Shown here: piece after piece, positions 1-8,341 of the stretch | How the letters are laid out: each line of letters begins with the position of its first letter | Numbering within the stretch: position 1 is the stretch's first letter | Assembly (NCBI RefSeq): GCF_005937885.2 | Contig: NZ_CP042176.1 | Coordinates: forward strand, 7,244,449 to 7,308,448 | Length of the DNA stretch: 64,000 nt | Source of the DNA: Bradyrhizobium sp. KBS0727 | GTDB lineage: Bacteria > Pseudomonadota > Alphaproteobacteria > Rhizobiales > Xanthobacteraceae | Reading direction: 5' to 3' | The notes under the pieces: model-generated | Database searches by the model: none | What the model was told of the DNA's origin: nothing | What the model saw: the letters and a program-made list of their open reading frames with translations, nothing else | Program-made: the position numbers and the translations under genes

Positions 1-417
1 ATCGAAGAAGAACAGCGCCAGCAGTGTCATCGGGATCACGCCGATCGCGAGCCGGATCAGGCTCATGATCATCAGCGAGATCAGGAACTCGATCGGCTTC
101 AGCGGGCTCATCATCAGGTTGCCGAGATTGCGCGCCCACATTTCCTCGAGAAACGAGATCGAGAAGCCGAGCTGGCCGCGGAACAGGATGTCCCACAGGA
201 TCACCGCGCCGATCAGCGAACCGCCGGCGCGCGCGAAAAACCCCGACGTCTGCGAGATATAGCTCTGCAGAAAGCCCCAGGTGATGATCTGCAGCGCCGG
301 CCAGTAGACCAGTTCCAGCAGCCGCGGCCAGGACGACATCAGCAGATACCAATAGCGCAGCACCATCGCATGGATGCGGTGCGGCGAAATGCCGTGATGC
401 GTGACCGCTTCGCTCAT
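1..417 (-). CDS. ABC-2 type transporter permease (partial, runs off the window)
   Basis: The first ~139 residues of an integral-membrane permease are visible, and the C-terminus lies beyond position 1. The translation begins MSEAVTHHGISPHR and contains hydrophobic stretches and a 'W..NLGNLMMSPLKPIEFLIS' segment typical of the ABC2_membrane (ABC-2 permease) family. Its ATG overlaps the stop of the upstream ATP-binding gene by 4 bp (ATGA), so the two are translationally coupled and should form one ABC exporter in the inner membrane. The substrate cannot be told from sequence. ABC-2 exporters of this kind move drugs, polysaccharides or other hydrophobic compounds. Confidence 0.85.
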   Translation of the reverse strand, partial: MSEAVTHHGISPHRIHAMVLRYWYLLMSSWPRLLELVYWPALQIITWGFLQSYISQTSGFFARAGGSLIGAVILWDILFRGQLGFSISFLEEMWARNLGNLMMSPLKPIEFLISLMIMSLIRLAIGVIPMTLLALFFFD

Positions 418-1223
418 CGCGTGCCCTCCGCCATCCCCCGCCCGCGCGCGACGTCGAGAAACACTTCCTCCAGCGTGGAGCGGTTGTAGCGCGCCATGAT
501 CTGGTCGGGGCTGTCGTCGTCCTCGATGCGGCCGCGCTTCATGATGATGACGCGGTCGCACAGCCGCTCCACCTCCAGCATGTTGTGCGACGCCAGAAGA
601 ATGGTGGCGTCATGGGTCTTGCGATAGTTGGCGAGATGCTGACGCACCCAGTCGGCGGTATCGGGGTCGAGGGACGCCGTCGGCTCGTCGAGCAGCAGCA
701 GCTCCGGCTGGTTGATCAGCGCCTTCGCCAGCGCGACGCGGGTCTTCTGCCCGGCCGAGAGCTTGCCGTTGGCACGGTCGAGGAAGTCGTTGAGATCGAG
801 GTCGGCGGCGAGCTGTTCGATCCGCTCGCGCAGGTTCTCGACCGCATAGAGCCGACCGAAAATGGTGAGGTTCTGCCGGACCGTCAGCCGCATCGGCATG
901 TCGACATAGGGGCTTTCGAAATTCATCCGGCCGAGCACCTCGGCGCTCGCTTCCGGCATCGGATGGCCGAGCACCTGGATGCGGCCCGAGGTCGGCAGCA
1001 CCAGCCCCATGATCATGGCGATCGTCGTGGTCTTGCCGGCGCCGTTGCCGCCGAGCAGGCCGGTGATGCTGCCACGTCCGATCCGGAACGTGACATCGTC
1101 CACCGCCCTGGTGGTCTTGTAGAGCTTGACCAGATGCGCAACGTCGATCGCGGCCGTCTCCGTCGGAGCGGCCTTGGACGATCCCTCAGGCGATGATGCC
1201 GTGACTGCGTCGCTATTGACCAT
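414..1223 (-). CDS. ABC transporter ATP-binding protein (ABC-2 exporter partner)
   Basis: This is the nucleotide-binding subunit of an exporter, 269 aa. It has a Walker A GGNGAGKT at about residues 58-65, a signature LSAGQKTR at about 155-162, a Walker B LLLLDEP at about 175-181 and a switch histidine in LLASHNM. The C-terminal STLEEVFLDVARGRG is the usual ending of CcmA/NodI-like ATPases. A TTG codon 13 codons upstream keeps the frame open, but the ATG at 1223 is the more ordinary start. It lies directly upstream of the permease with a 4-bp overlap. The pair is divergent from the redox kinase gene at 1421. The exported substrate is unknown. Confidence 0.9.
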   Translation of the reverse strand: MVNSDAVTASSPEGSSKAAPTETAAIDVAHLVKLYKTTRAVDDVTFRIGRGSITGLLGGNGAGKTTTIAMIMGLVLPTSGRIQVLGHPMPEASAEVLGRMNFESPYVDMPMRLTVRQNLTIFGRLYAVENLRERIEQLAADLDLNDFLDRANGKLSAGQKTRVALAKALINQPELLLLDEPTASLDPDTADWVRQHLANYRKTHDATILLASHNMLEVERLCDRVIIMKRGRIEDDDSPDQIMARYNRSTLEEVFLDVARGRGMAEGTR

Positions 1224-1420
1224 TTCGGCCCGTTCATTGCGGCATCGCCGCGGCGAGCGCAAGGCTTTGCGGCAGTTCCCCGGGGCTTCATGGTTCGAGC
1301 CGCGCGCCGCACCATGAAGATCGGCAATCCATCGCCTCGTCCTCGAGCAGCGGCCTCTTGCCGCGTCTCGCAGGTTGGGGCCATCGCCGGTTTGTGATCG
1401 CGTCCCCGCGCGGCTAAACT

Positions 1421-2752
1421 ATGGGAATGACCGACGTTGCCGCCTCCGACTTCCGAAATCCGCACCGTTATGTCCGCCTGGATACGATATTGCGGCTGCG
1501 CTGGCTCGCGGTGCTCGGCCAACTCGCCGCCATTTTCATCGTCGCCCAGGGGCTGGAATTCGACGTCGCGGTTATTCCCTGTGTCACCATTATCGGCCTC
1601 TCGGCGTTGCTCAATCTGGCGCTGCAGATCGCCTTCAACCCGATGCAGCGGCTGGAGCCGGTCTACGCGGCAAGTCTGCTCGCGCTCAACATCGTTGAAC
1701 TTGCCGGATTGCTGTTCTTCACCGGCGGACTGCAGAACCCGTTTTCATTCCTGTTCCTGGCGCCTGTTCTGATCTCGGCGACGGCGTTGCCGATCCGGCT
1801 GACGATCGCGATCGGCGTCCTCGCGGTCGCCTGCGCCTCGGCGCTGGTGTTCTTCCATTTGCCCTTGCCGTGGGACAGCGACGACCCGCTGGTGCTGCCG
1901 CCGATCTATCTGCTTGGGGTCTGGCTTTCGATCCTGCTCGCCATCGGCGTCACCAGCCTCTATGCGTTCCAGGTCACCGAGGAAGCACGCAAGCTTTCCA
2001 ATGCGCTGGCCGCAACCGAACTGGTCCTCACGCGTGAGCAGCATTTGACCCAGATCGACGGCCTGGCCGCCGCCGCCGCGCATGAACTCGGCACGCCGCT
2101 CTCGACGATCTTTCTGATTTCGCGCGAGCTGGAGAAGACGGTTCATGACAACGACCATCTCGCCGCCGATCTGAAAACCCTGCGCGAACAGGCGCAGCGC
2201 TGCCGCGACATTCTGGCCAAGATCACCCAGCTTTCCTCCTCCGGCGCGCCGTTCGACCGCATGCCGCTGTCGACGCTGATCGAAGAAACGGTGGCGCCGC
2301 ATCGCGATTTCGGCGTTGCTATCAAGGTGCGGCTTGCTGTCGCAGCCACGCGCGAGCCGGTCGGCGCACGAAACCCCGCGATCCTCTACGGCGTCGGCAA
2401 CATCCTGGAGAATGCCGTCGATTTTGCACGGAACACCGTAGAGGTGAACGCGTGGTGGAACGCCGATAGCGTCGAGATCGTGATCTCCGACGACGGGCCC
2501 GGTATCGCGCCCGACATGCTGAAACGGATCGGCGAGCCCTATTTATCGCGACGCCCCAGCGCAGAAGAGGCCCAAAATGAGCATTCCGGGCTCGGGCTTG
2601 GCGTATTCATCGCCCGCACGCTGCTTGAGCGAACCGGCGCCAAGGTGTCCTTCTCCAACCGGATCTTTCCCGATCACGGCGCCGTGGTGCAGATCGCCTG
2701 GCCGCGCGACCGCTTCGAGGCGGATGAGCCAGCAGGCGGAACCGAGGCTTAG
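1421..2752 (+). CDS. regB: RegB/PrrB/ActS-family redox-sensing histidine kinase (RegS type)
   Basis: This is a 443-aa membrane sensor kinase. About six hydrophobic segments fill residues 28-185. They include GGLQNPF at 102-108, the GGxxNPF ubiquinone-binding loop of RegB proteins. The phosphorylated histidine is H221 in AAAAHELGTPLS. C261 in QAQRCRDIL sits where the redox-active cysteine of RegB (Cys265 in Rhodobacter) is found. The HATPase_c domain follows, with N-, G1- (DDGPGI) and G2- (GLGLGVFI) boxes. RegB-type kinases control energy-generating, nitrogen-fixation and carbon-fixation genes in response to quinone redox state. The cognate regulator gene follows at 2874. A second ATG at 1427 is an alternative start. 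Confidence 0.95.
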   Translation: MGMTDVAASDFRNPHRYVRLDTILRLRWLAVLGQLAAIFIVAQGLEFDVAVIPCVTIIGLSALLNLALQIAFNPMQRLEPVYAASLLALNIVELAGLLFFTGGLQNPFSFLFLAPVLISATALPIRLTIAIGVLAVACASALVFFHLPLPWDSDDPLVLPPIYLLGVWLSILLAIGVTSLYAFQVTEEARKLSNALAATELVLTREQHLTQIDGLAAAAAHELGTPLSTIFLISRELEKTVHDNDHLAADLKTLREQAQRCRDILAKITQLSSSGAPFDRMPLSTLIEETVAPHRDFGVAIKVRLAVAATREPVGARNPAILYGVGNILENAVDFARNTVEVNAWWNADSVEIVISDDGPGIAPDMLKRIGEPYLSRRPSAEEAQNEHSGLGLGVFIARTLLERTGAKVSFSNRIFPDHGAVVQIAWPRDRFEADEPAGGTEA

Positions 2753-2873
2753 AACTGTTCTTGAAGCCATTCTTGGCATTATGAATGGCACCCCAGTCCG
2801 ACTATAGGCGGCCTTGGCAGCGCCACCTTGCCACGCCATATCTTAGGCGTCCGCAACACGGGGATACCTGACC

Positions 2874-3428
2874 TTGAACGCCATCGCCGAACTGAACGAT
2901 CACACCGACCGCTCACTCCTGATCGTCGAGGATGACAAGCCGTTTCTGGAGCGTCTGTCGCGTGCGATGGAGACCCGCGGCTTCGCGGTGACCTCCTGCG
3001 ACAGCGTATCCGACGGTCTCGCCGAGATCGGCCGCGCGGCACCCGCCTTTGCCGTGGTGGATCTGCGGCTCGGCGACGGCAACGGCCTCGACGTGGTGTC
3101 GGCGTTGAAGCGCAAGCGCCCCGAGGCCCGTGCGATCGTGCTGACCGGTTACGGCAACATCGCAACCGCAGTCACGGCGGTGAAGATGGGCGCGGTGGAT
3201 TATCTCTCGAAGCCCGCCGATGCCGACGACGTCGTCGCGGCCTTGCTCGCCAGCGGCACCGAAAAATCCGAACTGCCGTCGAATCCGATGTCGGCGGACC
3301 GCGTGCGCTGGGAACACATCCAGCGCATCTACGAAATGTGCAACCGTAACGTCTCCGAAACCGCGCGGCGGCTCAACATGCACCGCCGCACCCTGCAGCG
3401 CATCCTGGCGAAGCGCGCGCCGCGGTAA
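2874..3428 (+). CDS. regA: RegA/PrrA/ActR-family redox response regulator (RegR type)
   Basis: This is a 184-aa response regulator. The receiver domain covers residues ~13-130, with the acidic pocket ED20-D21 and the phospho-acceptor D63 in VVDLRLGDGNGLD. A linker leads to a compact Fis-type helix-turn-helix near residues 155-180 (NVSETARRLNMHRRTL), the hallmark of this family. The most upstream start consistent with family N-termini (MNAIAEL) is a TTG preceded by GGGGA. A weak start may set the level of the regulator relative to its kinase. It lies 121 bp downstream of the kinase gene, probably in one operon. RegA homologues bind promoters of microaerobic and nitrogen-fixation genes. Confidence 0.95.
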   Translation: MNAIAELNDHTDRSLLIVEDDKPFLERLSRAMETRGFAVTSCDSVSDGLAEIGRAAPAFAVVDLRLGDGNGLDVVSALKRKRPEARAIVLTGYGNIATAVTAVKMGAVDYLSKPADADDVVAALLASGTEKSELPSNPMSADRVRWEHIQRIYEMCNRNVSETARRLNMHRRTLQRILAKRAPR

Positions 3429-3433
3429 GTCTT

Positions 3434-3541
3434 GTCCCTCATGGTGAGGAGGCGCGAAGCGCCGTCTCGAACCATGAGGCCCGAAACAGTTCGGCCACAT
3501 CCTTCGAGACGCAGGCTTCGCCTGCTCCTCAGGATGAGGGT
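3434..3541 (+). repeat. Intergenic palindromic repeat (CCTCATGGT...ACCATGAGG type)
   Basis: Inverted arms CCTCATGGT (3437-3445) and ACCATGAGG (3471-3479) are followed by a second stem-rich unit ending CTCCTCAGGATGAGG. This resembles the dispersed palindromes of Bradyrhizobium genomes. It lies just after the regA stop codon, so it could also terminate or stabilise that transcript. There is no coding potential. Confidence 0.7.
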
Positions 3542-3557
3542 CGTCTACGGAACCCCC

Positions 3558-3640
3558 TAAAACTCCCCATGCCTCGGCCGATCGACCAGCCGGTTGATCC
3601 GTTGCGCCGCCGCCATCGCAAAGCGCGCCGTCATCAACAG
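3558..3640 (-). pseudogene. Remnant of mmcB: last ~26 codons only
   Basis: Read on the minus strand this encodes MTARFAMAAAQRINRLVD then RPRHGEF and a stop. It is nearly identical in protein to the C-terminus of the intact MmcB gene at 6393-6878 (MTVRFAMAAAQRINRLVD then PQGHGEF). DNA identity by eye is about 86%, falling to nothing upstream of 3640. The orientation is the same as the intact gene, so the two form direct repeats around the acyl-CoA dehydrogenase pair. The remaining ~280 bp up to 3922 hold a 57-codon minus-strand frame (3637-3810) I do not recognise, and otherwise no gene. Confidence 0.8.
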
Positions 3641-3922
3641 GGGTCGACGCGTGCCGGCGGAATGCTGCGCGCTGTGGCAAGCCCGTCTCCCGTCATGCGG
3701 GATATTCCTCGACGGTTACGGCAATATTCCGCGCCGCCGCGACGGCGATTGCGATCGGCGTCGCCCGCGAGGCCGCCGAGCAGCGCTTTTATACGTGCAT
3801 CCTCCTGCATAGTCCGCTAGATGCGGATTAAGGTCACCGCGTTGCGCGACCTCTCGTCCTGACCGCGCAATGAATAAAATAATGGTGACCTGAAATAATA
3901 GCGACCCGGAGGCGACGACCCG

Positions 3923-5113
3923 ATGAGTGAGCTTGACGAATTCCGGCGCGAGGTCGAGGCATGGTTTCGCGAGAACCGGCCGGCGAATCCGGGTTTTCTG
4001 TTGCCCGAATCCTTCATGGAAGTCGGGTCGGACGCGCAGTTCGAATTTTTGCGTAACTGGCAGCGCAAGATCTATGACGCCGGATATCTCGGCATGGCCT
4101 GGCCGAAGGAATATGGCGGCCACGGAAAGCCGCAAGCCTATCAGGACATCGTCAACGCCGAGATGGCGAAGCAGAAGGTGCCGTTCGTCCCCAACACCAT
4201 CGGCCTCAATTGGGCCGGCCCGCTGATTCTGGCGCGGGGCACTGAAGAAGCGAAGAAGCGCTACATCAAGGGCATCCTGAACGCCGACGACATCTGGTGC
4301 CAGGGATTTTCCGAACCGGACCAGGGTTCGGACCTCGCCAACAGCCAACTCGCAGCAAAGCGCGACGGCAACGACTATGTCCTGAACGGCTCGAAGATCT
4401 GGACCAGCCTCGGCAGCTACGCCAAATACATGATCCTGCTGGCGCGAACCAATCCGCAGAAGCCGCGCTACGATGGCCTCTCGTTCTTCCTCGTGCCGAT
4501 GAAGACGCCGGGCATCGAGCCGCAGCCGATCAAGAAGCTGACCGGCGAATACGGTTTCAACCAGACCTTCTTTACCGACGCGCGCATCCCTGCCGAGTGC
4601 ATGATGGGCAATGAAGGCGAGGGCTGGAAGATGGCCATGCTGACCCTGACCTTCGAACGGGGCGTGACCGGCGGACAGGGCGGCGGTGTCAGCCGCGTCG
4701 CGCTCAGCCTCGGTGACGTGGTCGAGCTCGCGCGCCGCTCCCGGCGCGACGGCCGACCGGCGTTGGAGGACCCCGCGATCCGCGACCAGATCGTCCGCTT
4801 CATGGTGGAAGATCAGGGCGACCGGCTGTGCGCCAAGCGCGGCGAGATCGCCGCGTTGTGCAGCGAGCGGCCGACCGCGCTCGGGCTGTCGCAGAAATTG
4901 CGCGTGAGCGAGCATCGGCGACGAATGTTGCAGTTTGCCCTGTCACTACAGGGCGCGAATGCCGTGCGCTTCGTCGGCGACAGCCAGGCAATCGACGGTG
5001 GCCTGTGGCAGCGCTCCTATTTCAATTCGTTCTCTTCGACGATCGGCGGCGGCACCAGCCAGATCCAGGCCAATATCGTCGGTGAGCGCGTGCTCGGACT
5101 CCCGAAGGACTGA
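3923..5113 (+). CDS. Acyl-CoA dehydrogenase family protein, subunit 1
   Basis: This 396-aa FAD flavoprotein oxidises acyl-CoA to 2-enoyl-CoA and passes electrons to ETF. The N-terminal helical domain is followed by the middle-domain FAD motif CQGFSEPDQGSDLA and KIWTS. The C-terminal helical domain ends with the signature YFNSFSSTIGGGTSQIQANIVGER. Glu in LTFERGVTGG lies where several family members carry the catalytic base, but I cannot prove this from sequence alone. GGAG precedes the ATG. The second dehydrogenase begins 4 bp after its stop, which suggests a heteromeric enzyme of the kind used for bulky side-chain substrates such as steroids or other xenobiotic CoA esters. Confidence 0.92.
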   Translation: MSELDEFRREVEAWFRENRPANPGFLLPESFMEVGSDAQFEFLRNWQRKIYDAGYLGMAWPKEYGGHGKPQAYQDIVNAEMAKQKVPFVPNTIGLNWAGPLILARGTEEAKKRYIKGILNADDIWCQGFSEPDQGSDLANSQLAAKRDGNDYVLNGSKIWTSLGSYAKYMILLARTNPQKPRYDGLSFFLVPMKTPGIEPQPIKKLTGEYGFNQTFFTDARIPAECMMGNEGEGWKMAMLTLTFERGVTGGQGGGVSRVALSLGDVVELARRSRRDGRPALEDPAIRDQIVRFMVEDQGDRLCAKRGEIAALCSERPTALGLSQKLRVSEHRRRMLQFALSLQGANAVRFVGDSQAIDGGLWQRSYFNSFSSTIGGGTSQIQANIVGERVLGLPKD

Positions 5114-5117
5114 TGTG

Positions 5118-6245
5118 ATGTCGCAACTCAGCACCAAGATCACCTTCACCGAAGAGCAGACCATGCTGCTTGACACCGCGACTGCTTTCTTCCGCGAGAA
5201 AAGTCCGACGGCGACCGTTCGCAGACAGATCGCGTCGGAGTCCGGCGTCGATCGGGAGCTTTGGAGCGAGATTGCCGAGCTTGGCTGGCTCGGCATCGCG
5301 GTGCCGGAACGTTTCGGCGGCAGCGGGCTCTCGCTCGCGGACGTTACCGTCATCGTCGAGCCGATGGGCCGTCACCTCGCCGGCACCCCGTTCGTCTCCA
5401 CCCAGCTGTTCACGCAGGCCTTGCTGGCGGGGGGCTCCGATCAGCAGCAGCGCGACATCCTGCCGAAGATCTGCGGCGGATCGATCGGCTCGGTGGCGCT
5501 GTTCGAAAGCGACGGTGACTGGAACCTCGATCATCTCGAATGCGCGGCGGTGATCGCGGGCGATGCGGCGCGATTGAGCGGAACCAAGACGCTGGTCTGC
5601 GACGCCGCGGTCGCGGACTTTGTTCTGGCGTCGGTTTCGCTCGATGGCGCGCCGGCGCTCGCGATCGTCAAGGCCGCGGATCTCCCGCGCAAGACGCGGG
5701 AGACGGTGATCGATGAAACCCGCCGCGCCTTCAGCCTGGACCTGAACGGAGTCAATGTTCCGGTTTCGTCGCTCATCACGGGCGAAAAGGCCCGCGCCGC
5801 GCTCAAGGCCATCCGCGACTGTGCACTCCTGCTGGCGTCGGCCGAGGCGGCCGGCGGCATTGCCGGCGCGCTGGACGTCATCGTCGAATACCTCAATACG
5901 CGAACGGCCTTTGGACGGAAGATCGGCAGCTATCAGTCGCTCAAGCACACTTGTTCCGAGATTCTCGTCGGACTGGAGCGCGCGCGTTCGCATGTTTACC
6001 ACGCCGCGTCCCTGGTCGCGGCCGGCGAGGATGCCGAAGTCGCGCTCCGGATGGCAAAGGTGGAGGCGGGAGACACCTTTGTTTTCGCAGGCGACCGGGC
6101 CATCCAGTTTCATGGCGGCTTTGGCTTCACCTACGACTGCGACGCACAGCTGTATTTGCGCCGCGCGCTCTGGCTGCAATATGCTTTTGGCGATGCGGCC
6201 CATCATCGGCGACGGCTTGCCGATCTGTTGCTGCCGCCTGGTTAG
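5118..6245 (+). CDS. Acyl-CoA dehydrogenase family protein, subunit 2
   Basis: This 375-aa acyl-CoA dehydrogenase paralogue has FTEEQTMLLDTATAFFRE at the N-terminus, the helix motif AELGWLGIAVPERFGGSGLSL and the C-terminal Q-F-HGG-G-F-T motif (AIQFHGGFGFTYDCDAQLYLRR). The middle domain is more diverged than that of its partner, as in the non-catalytic subunit of alpha2beta2 acyl-CoA dehydrogenases. The start at 5118 follows the upstream stop by only 4 bp, so co-translation is likely. A longer open frame upstream overlaps subunit 1 and is not needed. The pair sits between direct repeats of the mmcB 3' end, which hints that it was inserted as a unit. Confidence 0.9.
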   Translation: MSQLSTKITFTEEQTMLLDTATAFFREKSPTATVRRQIASESGVDRELWSEIAELGWLGIAVPERFGGSGLSLADVTVIVEPMGRHLAGTPFVSTQLFTQALLAGGSDQQQRDILPKICGGSIGSVALFESDGDWNLDHLECAAVIAGDAARLSGTKTLVCDAAVADFVLASVSLDGAPALAIVKAADLPRKTRETVIDETRRAFSLDLNGVNVPVSSLITGEKARAALKAIRDCALLLASAEAAGGIAGALDVIVEYLNTRTAFGRKIGSYQSLKHTCSEILVGLERARSHVYHAASLVAAGEDAEVALRMAKVEAGDTFVFAGDRAIQFHGGFGFTYDCDAQLYLRRALWLQYAFGDAAHHRRRLADLLLPPG

Positions 6246-6347
6246 AGCCTTTTCCGTTCCGATTGAATCGGAACGGGGCTCTAGATTCTTGTTTTGACGC
6301 GTTTTCTTGACGCGAACCGGTGCCCACTTCGCTGGAAAACGCTCTAG
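6246..6347 (+). repeat. Hairpin plus GCGTTTTC-type palindromic repeat
   Basis: Immediately after the stop codon, CCGTTCCGA and TCGGAACGG form a 9-bp stem (6252-6274). A second palindromic unit follows (6289-6347), built from GACGCGTTTTCTTGACGCG, ACCGG and GAAAACGC. The second unit belongs to a dispersed family with partial copies at 6937-6971, 9453-9493 and 13622-13672. It may act as a transcription stop for the dehydrogenase pair. Confidence 0.6.
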
Positions 6348-6392
6348 CCAAAGGCCATCGAGTCGATGCACGGCCTCGACTCGACGCCTCCT

Positions 6393-6878
6393 TTAAAACT
6401 CTCCATGTCCCTGCGGATCGACCAGCCGGTTGATCCGTTGCGCCGCGGCCATCGCGAACCGCACCGTCATCAGCTTGCGGGTCGGCGCGGGCAGGCGGTG
6501 CTCGGGCGCCTCGCAATGCAGATGCGCGCCATAGGCGTCGGCGATGATCAGGCCGGTGTCTGCCGGAAAGATCTCGCACGGCAGGTCCTGCGTGAAGGCA
6601 AAGAACAGCCGGTCGCAATGCATCCGATAGTCCTGCCATTTCTGATCGGCGCGCAGGTCTTCCAGCGATGACTTGATCTCGACGATCCAGATCTCGCCGC
6701 GCTCGTTCAGCGCCACCAGGTCGGCGCGCCGGCCGGACGGCAGCGGCAATTCGCTGATGCAGGAAAAGCCCAGCGATCGTAACAGCCGCGCGGTGCCGCG
6801 CGCGACCGCCAGCGCCGTTTCCGACTGGCGGCCATCCGGCGGGGGTACGAGGCTGATCTGGCGGGCGGGCGATTCCAT
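6393..6878 (-). CDS. mmcB: MmcB family DNA repair protein
   Basis: This 161-aa protein has a PD-(D/E)XK-like nuclease fold. After a short N-terminus (MESPARQISLVPP) come ELPLPSGRRADLVALN and EIWIVEIKSSLEDLRADQKWQDY, which carry the D...ExK catalytic pattern. MmcB is required with ImuB/DnaE2-type mutagenic repair in Caulobacter, where it is under LexA control. The start at 6878 is the first ATG that keeps only conserved sequence, because the frame continues upstream through non-conserved, repeat-derived codons. It is divergent from the VWA gene. A truncated 3' copy lies at 3558-3640. Confidence 0.88.
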   Translation of the reverse strand: MESPARQISLVPPPDGRQSETALAVARGTARLLRSLGFSCISELPLPSGRRADLVALNERGEIWIVEIKSSLEDLRADQKWQDYRMHCDRLFFAFTQDLPCEIFPADTGLIIADAYGAHLHCEAPEHRLPAPTRKLMTVRFAMAAAQRINRLVDPQGHGEF

Positions 6879-7075
6879 ACGCTCGAACCTTACCCGATTC
6901 CGGACCGTCCAACAGCTGTCCGCCCGCTCTGTCCGAGCGAAAACCGGCTCCCACTTTTCCGGATCACGCTTGAGCCAGCCACAAATCCGACCCCGGCCCG
7001 CCTTGTTTTGGACCACACGCCACCGTGAAGCCGGGGGAACTTGGGTTCCAGGGGACGAAACACTGGAGGAGAACC

Positions 7076-8197
7076 ATGCAGTCATCCACCGCGCTTCGCT
7101 CTCTCGCATTCGCGCTCGCAGCCCTTCCACTGTCCGCCGGCCTGTCGGCGGCATCTGCCAAACCCACGGTCGAAGTCGCGTTCGTGCTCGACACGACCGG
7201 TTCAATGGGCGGGTTGATTGAAGGCGCCAAGCGCAAGATCTGGTCGATAGCGACCGCGATCGTCGACTCTAATCCTGACGCCGATATCCGGATGGGCCTC
7301 GTCGCCTACCGCGACATCGGCGATGACTACGTTACCAGGAAGGTCGAGCTCACCAACGACATCCAGGATCTCTACGCCAATCTGCTGGAACTCAAGGCGC
7401 GCGGCGGCGGCGACTGGCCGGAGAGCGTCAACGAGGCGCTCGATGTCGCCGTCAACAAGCTGCAATGGACCCAGGGCGGCGACACCAGGCGGATCGTGTT
7501 CCTGGTCGGCGACGCGCCGCCGCACATGGACTATGCGCAGGACACCAAATATCCGGTGACGCTGTCGGTGGCGAAGCAGAAGGACATCATCGTCAACGCG
7601 GTGCTCGCCGGCAACGCCGCCGATACCGAGCGGGTCTGGCGCGACATCGCCCAGAACGGCAACGGCCGCTTCATTCCGATCCCGCAGGACGGCGGGCAGA
7701 TCGTCGTGATCGAAACACCCTATGACCAGGACATCATTATCCTGCAGCGGGAGATCAACGGCACCGTGATCCCCTACGGCCCGCGCGCCCTGCAGAAGCG
7801 CACCGAGGACCAGACGCAGCAGTTGTCGCGGCTGGCGGCCGCAGCCCCGTCACAGGCGTCGGAGATGGCGAGCTATATCAACAAGCGCGCACGATCGACC
7901 TCGGAAGCCGTCACCGGCGGCGGCGACCTCGTCGCCGACATCGACGCCGGCCGCAACAGCTTTTCCGCGATCAAGGACGAAGACCTTCCCGACAATCTGC
8001 GGGCGATGAAGCCGGAAGCGCGCCTCGATGAGGTCAACAGGCAGATGAGCCAGCGCAAGGAGCTCAACGAGAAGCTCGGCGCGTTGGTGGCCCAGCGCGA
8101 CAAATACGTTGCCGAACAGCGCGCCAAGGCCTCTCCCAAGGCGTCATCATTCGACCGCGTGGTCGAGGATACGCTGAAAGCGCAGATCAAGCGGTAG
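7076..8197 (+). CDS. Secreted/periplasmic VWA-domain protein
   Basis: This 373-aa protein begins with a signal peptide (SLAFALAALPLSAGLSAASA) and a von Willebrand factor A domain whose metal-ion site is FVLDTTGSMGGLI, then GDW and VGDAPPH. The C-terminal third is helical and charged (RLDEVNRQMSQRKELNEKL). The start is fixed by a strong GGAGGA 5 bp before the ATG at 7076, although the frame is open further upstream. VWA proteins of this type bind partners through a divalent cation. No ligand can be named. It probably acts in the periplasm. Confidence 0.85.
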   Translation: MQSSTALRSLAFALAALPLSAGLSAASAKPTVEVAFVLDTTGSMGGLIEGAKRKIWSIATAIVDSNPDADIRMGLVAYRDIGDDYVTRKVELTNDIQDLYANLLELKARGGGDWPESVNEALDVAVNKLQWTQGGDTRRIVFLVGDAPPHMDYAQDTKYPVTLSVAKQKDIIVNAVLAGNAADTERVWRDIAQNGNGRFIPIPQDGGQIVVIETPYDQDIIILQREINGTVIPYGPRALQKRTEDQTQQLSRLAAAAPSQASEMASYINKRARSTSEAVTGGGDLVADIDAGRNSFSAIKDEDLPDNLRAMKPEARLDEVNRQMSQRKELNEKLGALVAQRDKYVAEQRAKASPKASSFDRVVEDTLKAQIKR

Positions 8198-8204
8198 ATT
8201 TCAG

Positions 8205-8287
8205 TGTCATTCCGGGGCGATGCGTAGCATCGAACCCGGAATCTCGAACTTCCGGGTCTGGTGCTAACGCACCATCCCGGAATGACA
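8205..8287 (+). repeat. TGTCATTCCGGGGCG-type palindromic repeat, copy 1
   Basis: This is an 83-bp palindrome beginning TGTCATTCCGGGGCGATGC and ending CATCCCGGAATGACA, with internal GATTCCGGGT-like stems. Related copies in the window are at 17232-17314, 50079-50156, 51879-51975 and 59940-60066, all in short intergenic gaps. An in-frame extension of the following MBL gene into this repeat is not meaningful. Confidence 0.85.
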
Positions 8288-8341
8288 CAGCCTCCCGAAT
8301 CTTCCCCTTGGCGAAAGGCCAAAAATCGGCAATCTGCCGCC

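Noticed and set aside
3637..3810. 57-codon minus-strand frame beginning MQEDARIKALLGGLAGDA
   Set aside because: It runs into the mmcB remnant and no family is recognised. It may be the start of a decayed gene, but there is not enough to call one.
5022..6371. Long minus-strand reading frame opposite the second acyl-CoA dehydrogenase
   Set aside because: It is an antisense shadow of a gene with clear family motifs. It has no recognisable domain and an Arg/Gly/Asp-biased composition typical of high-GC shadows.
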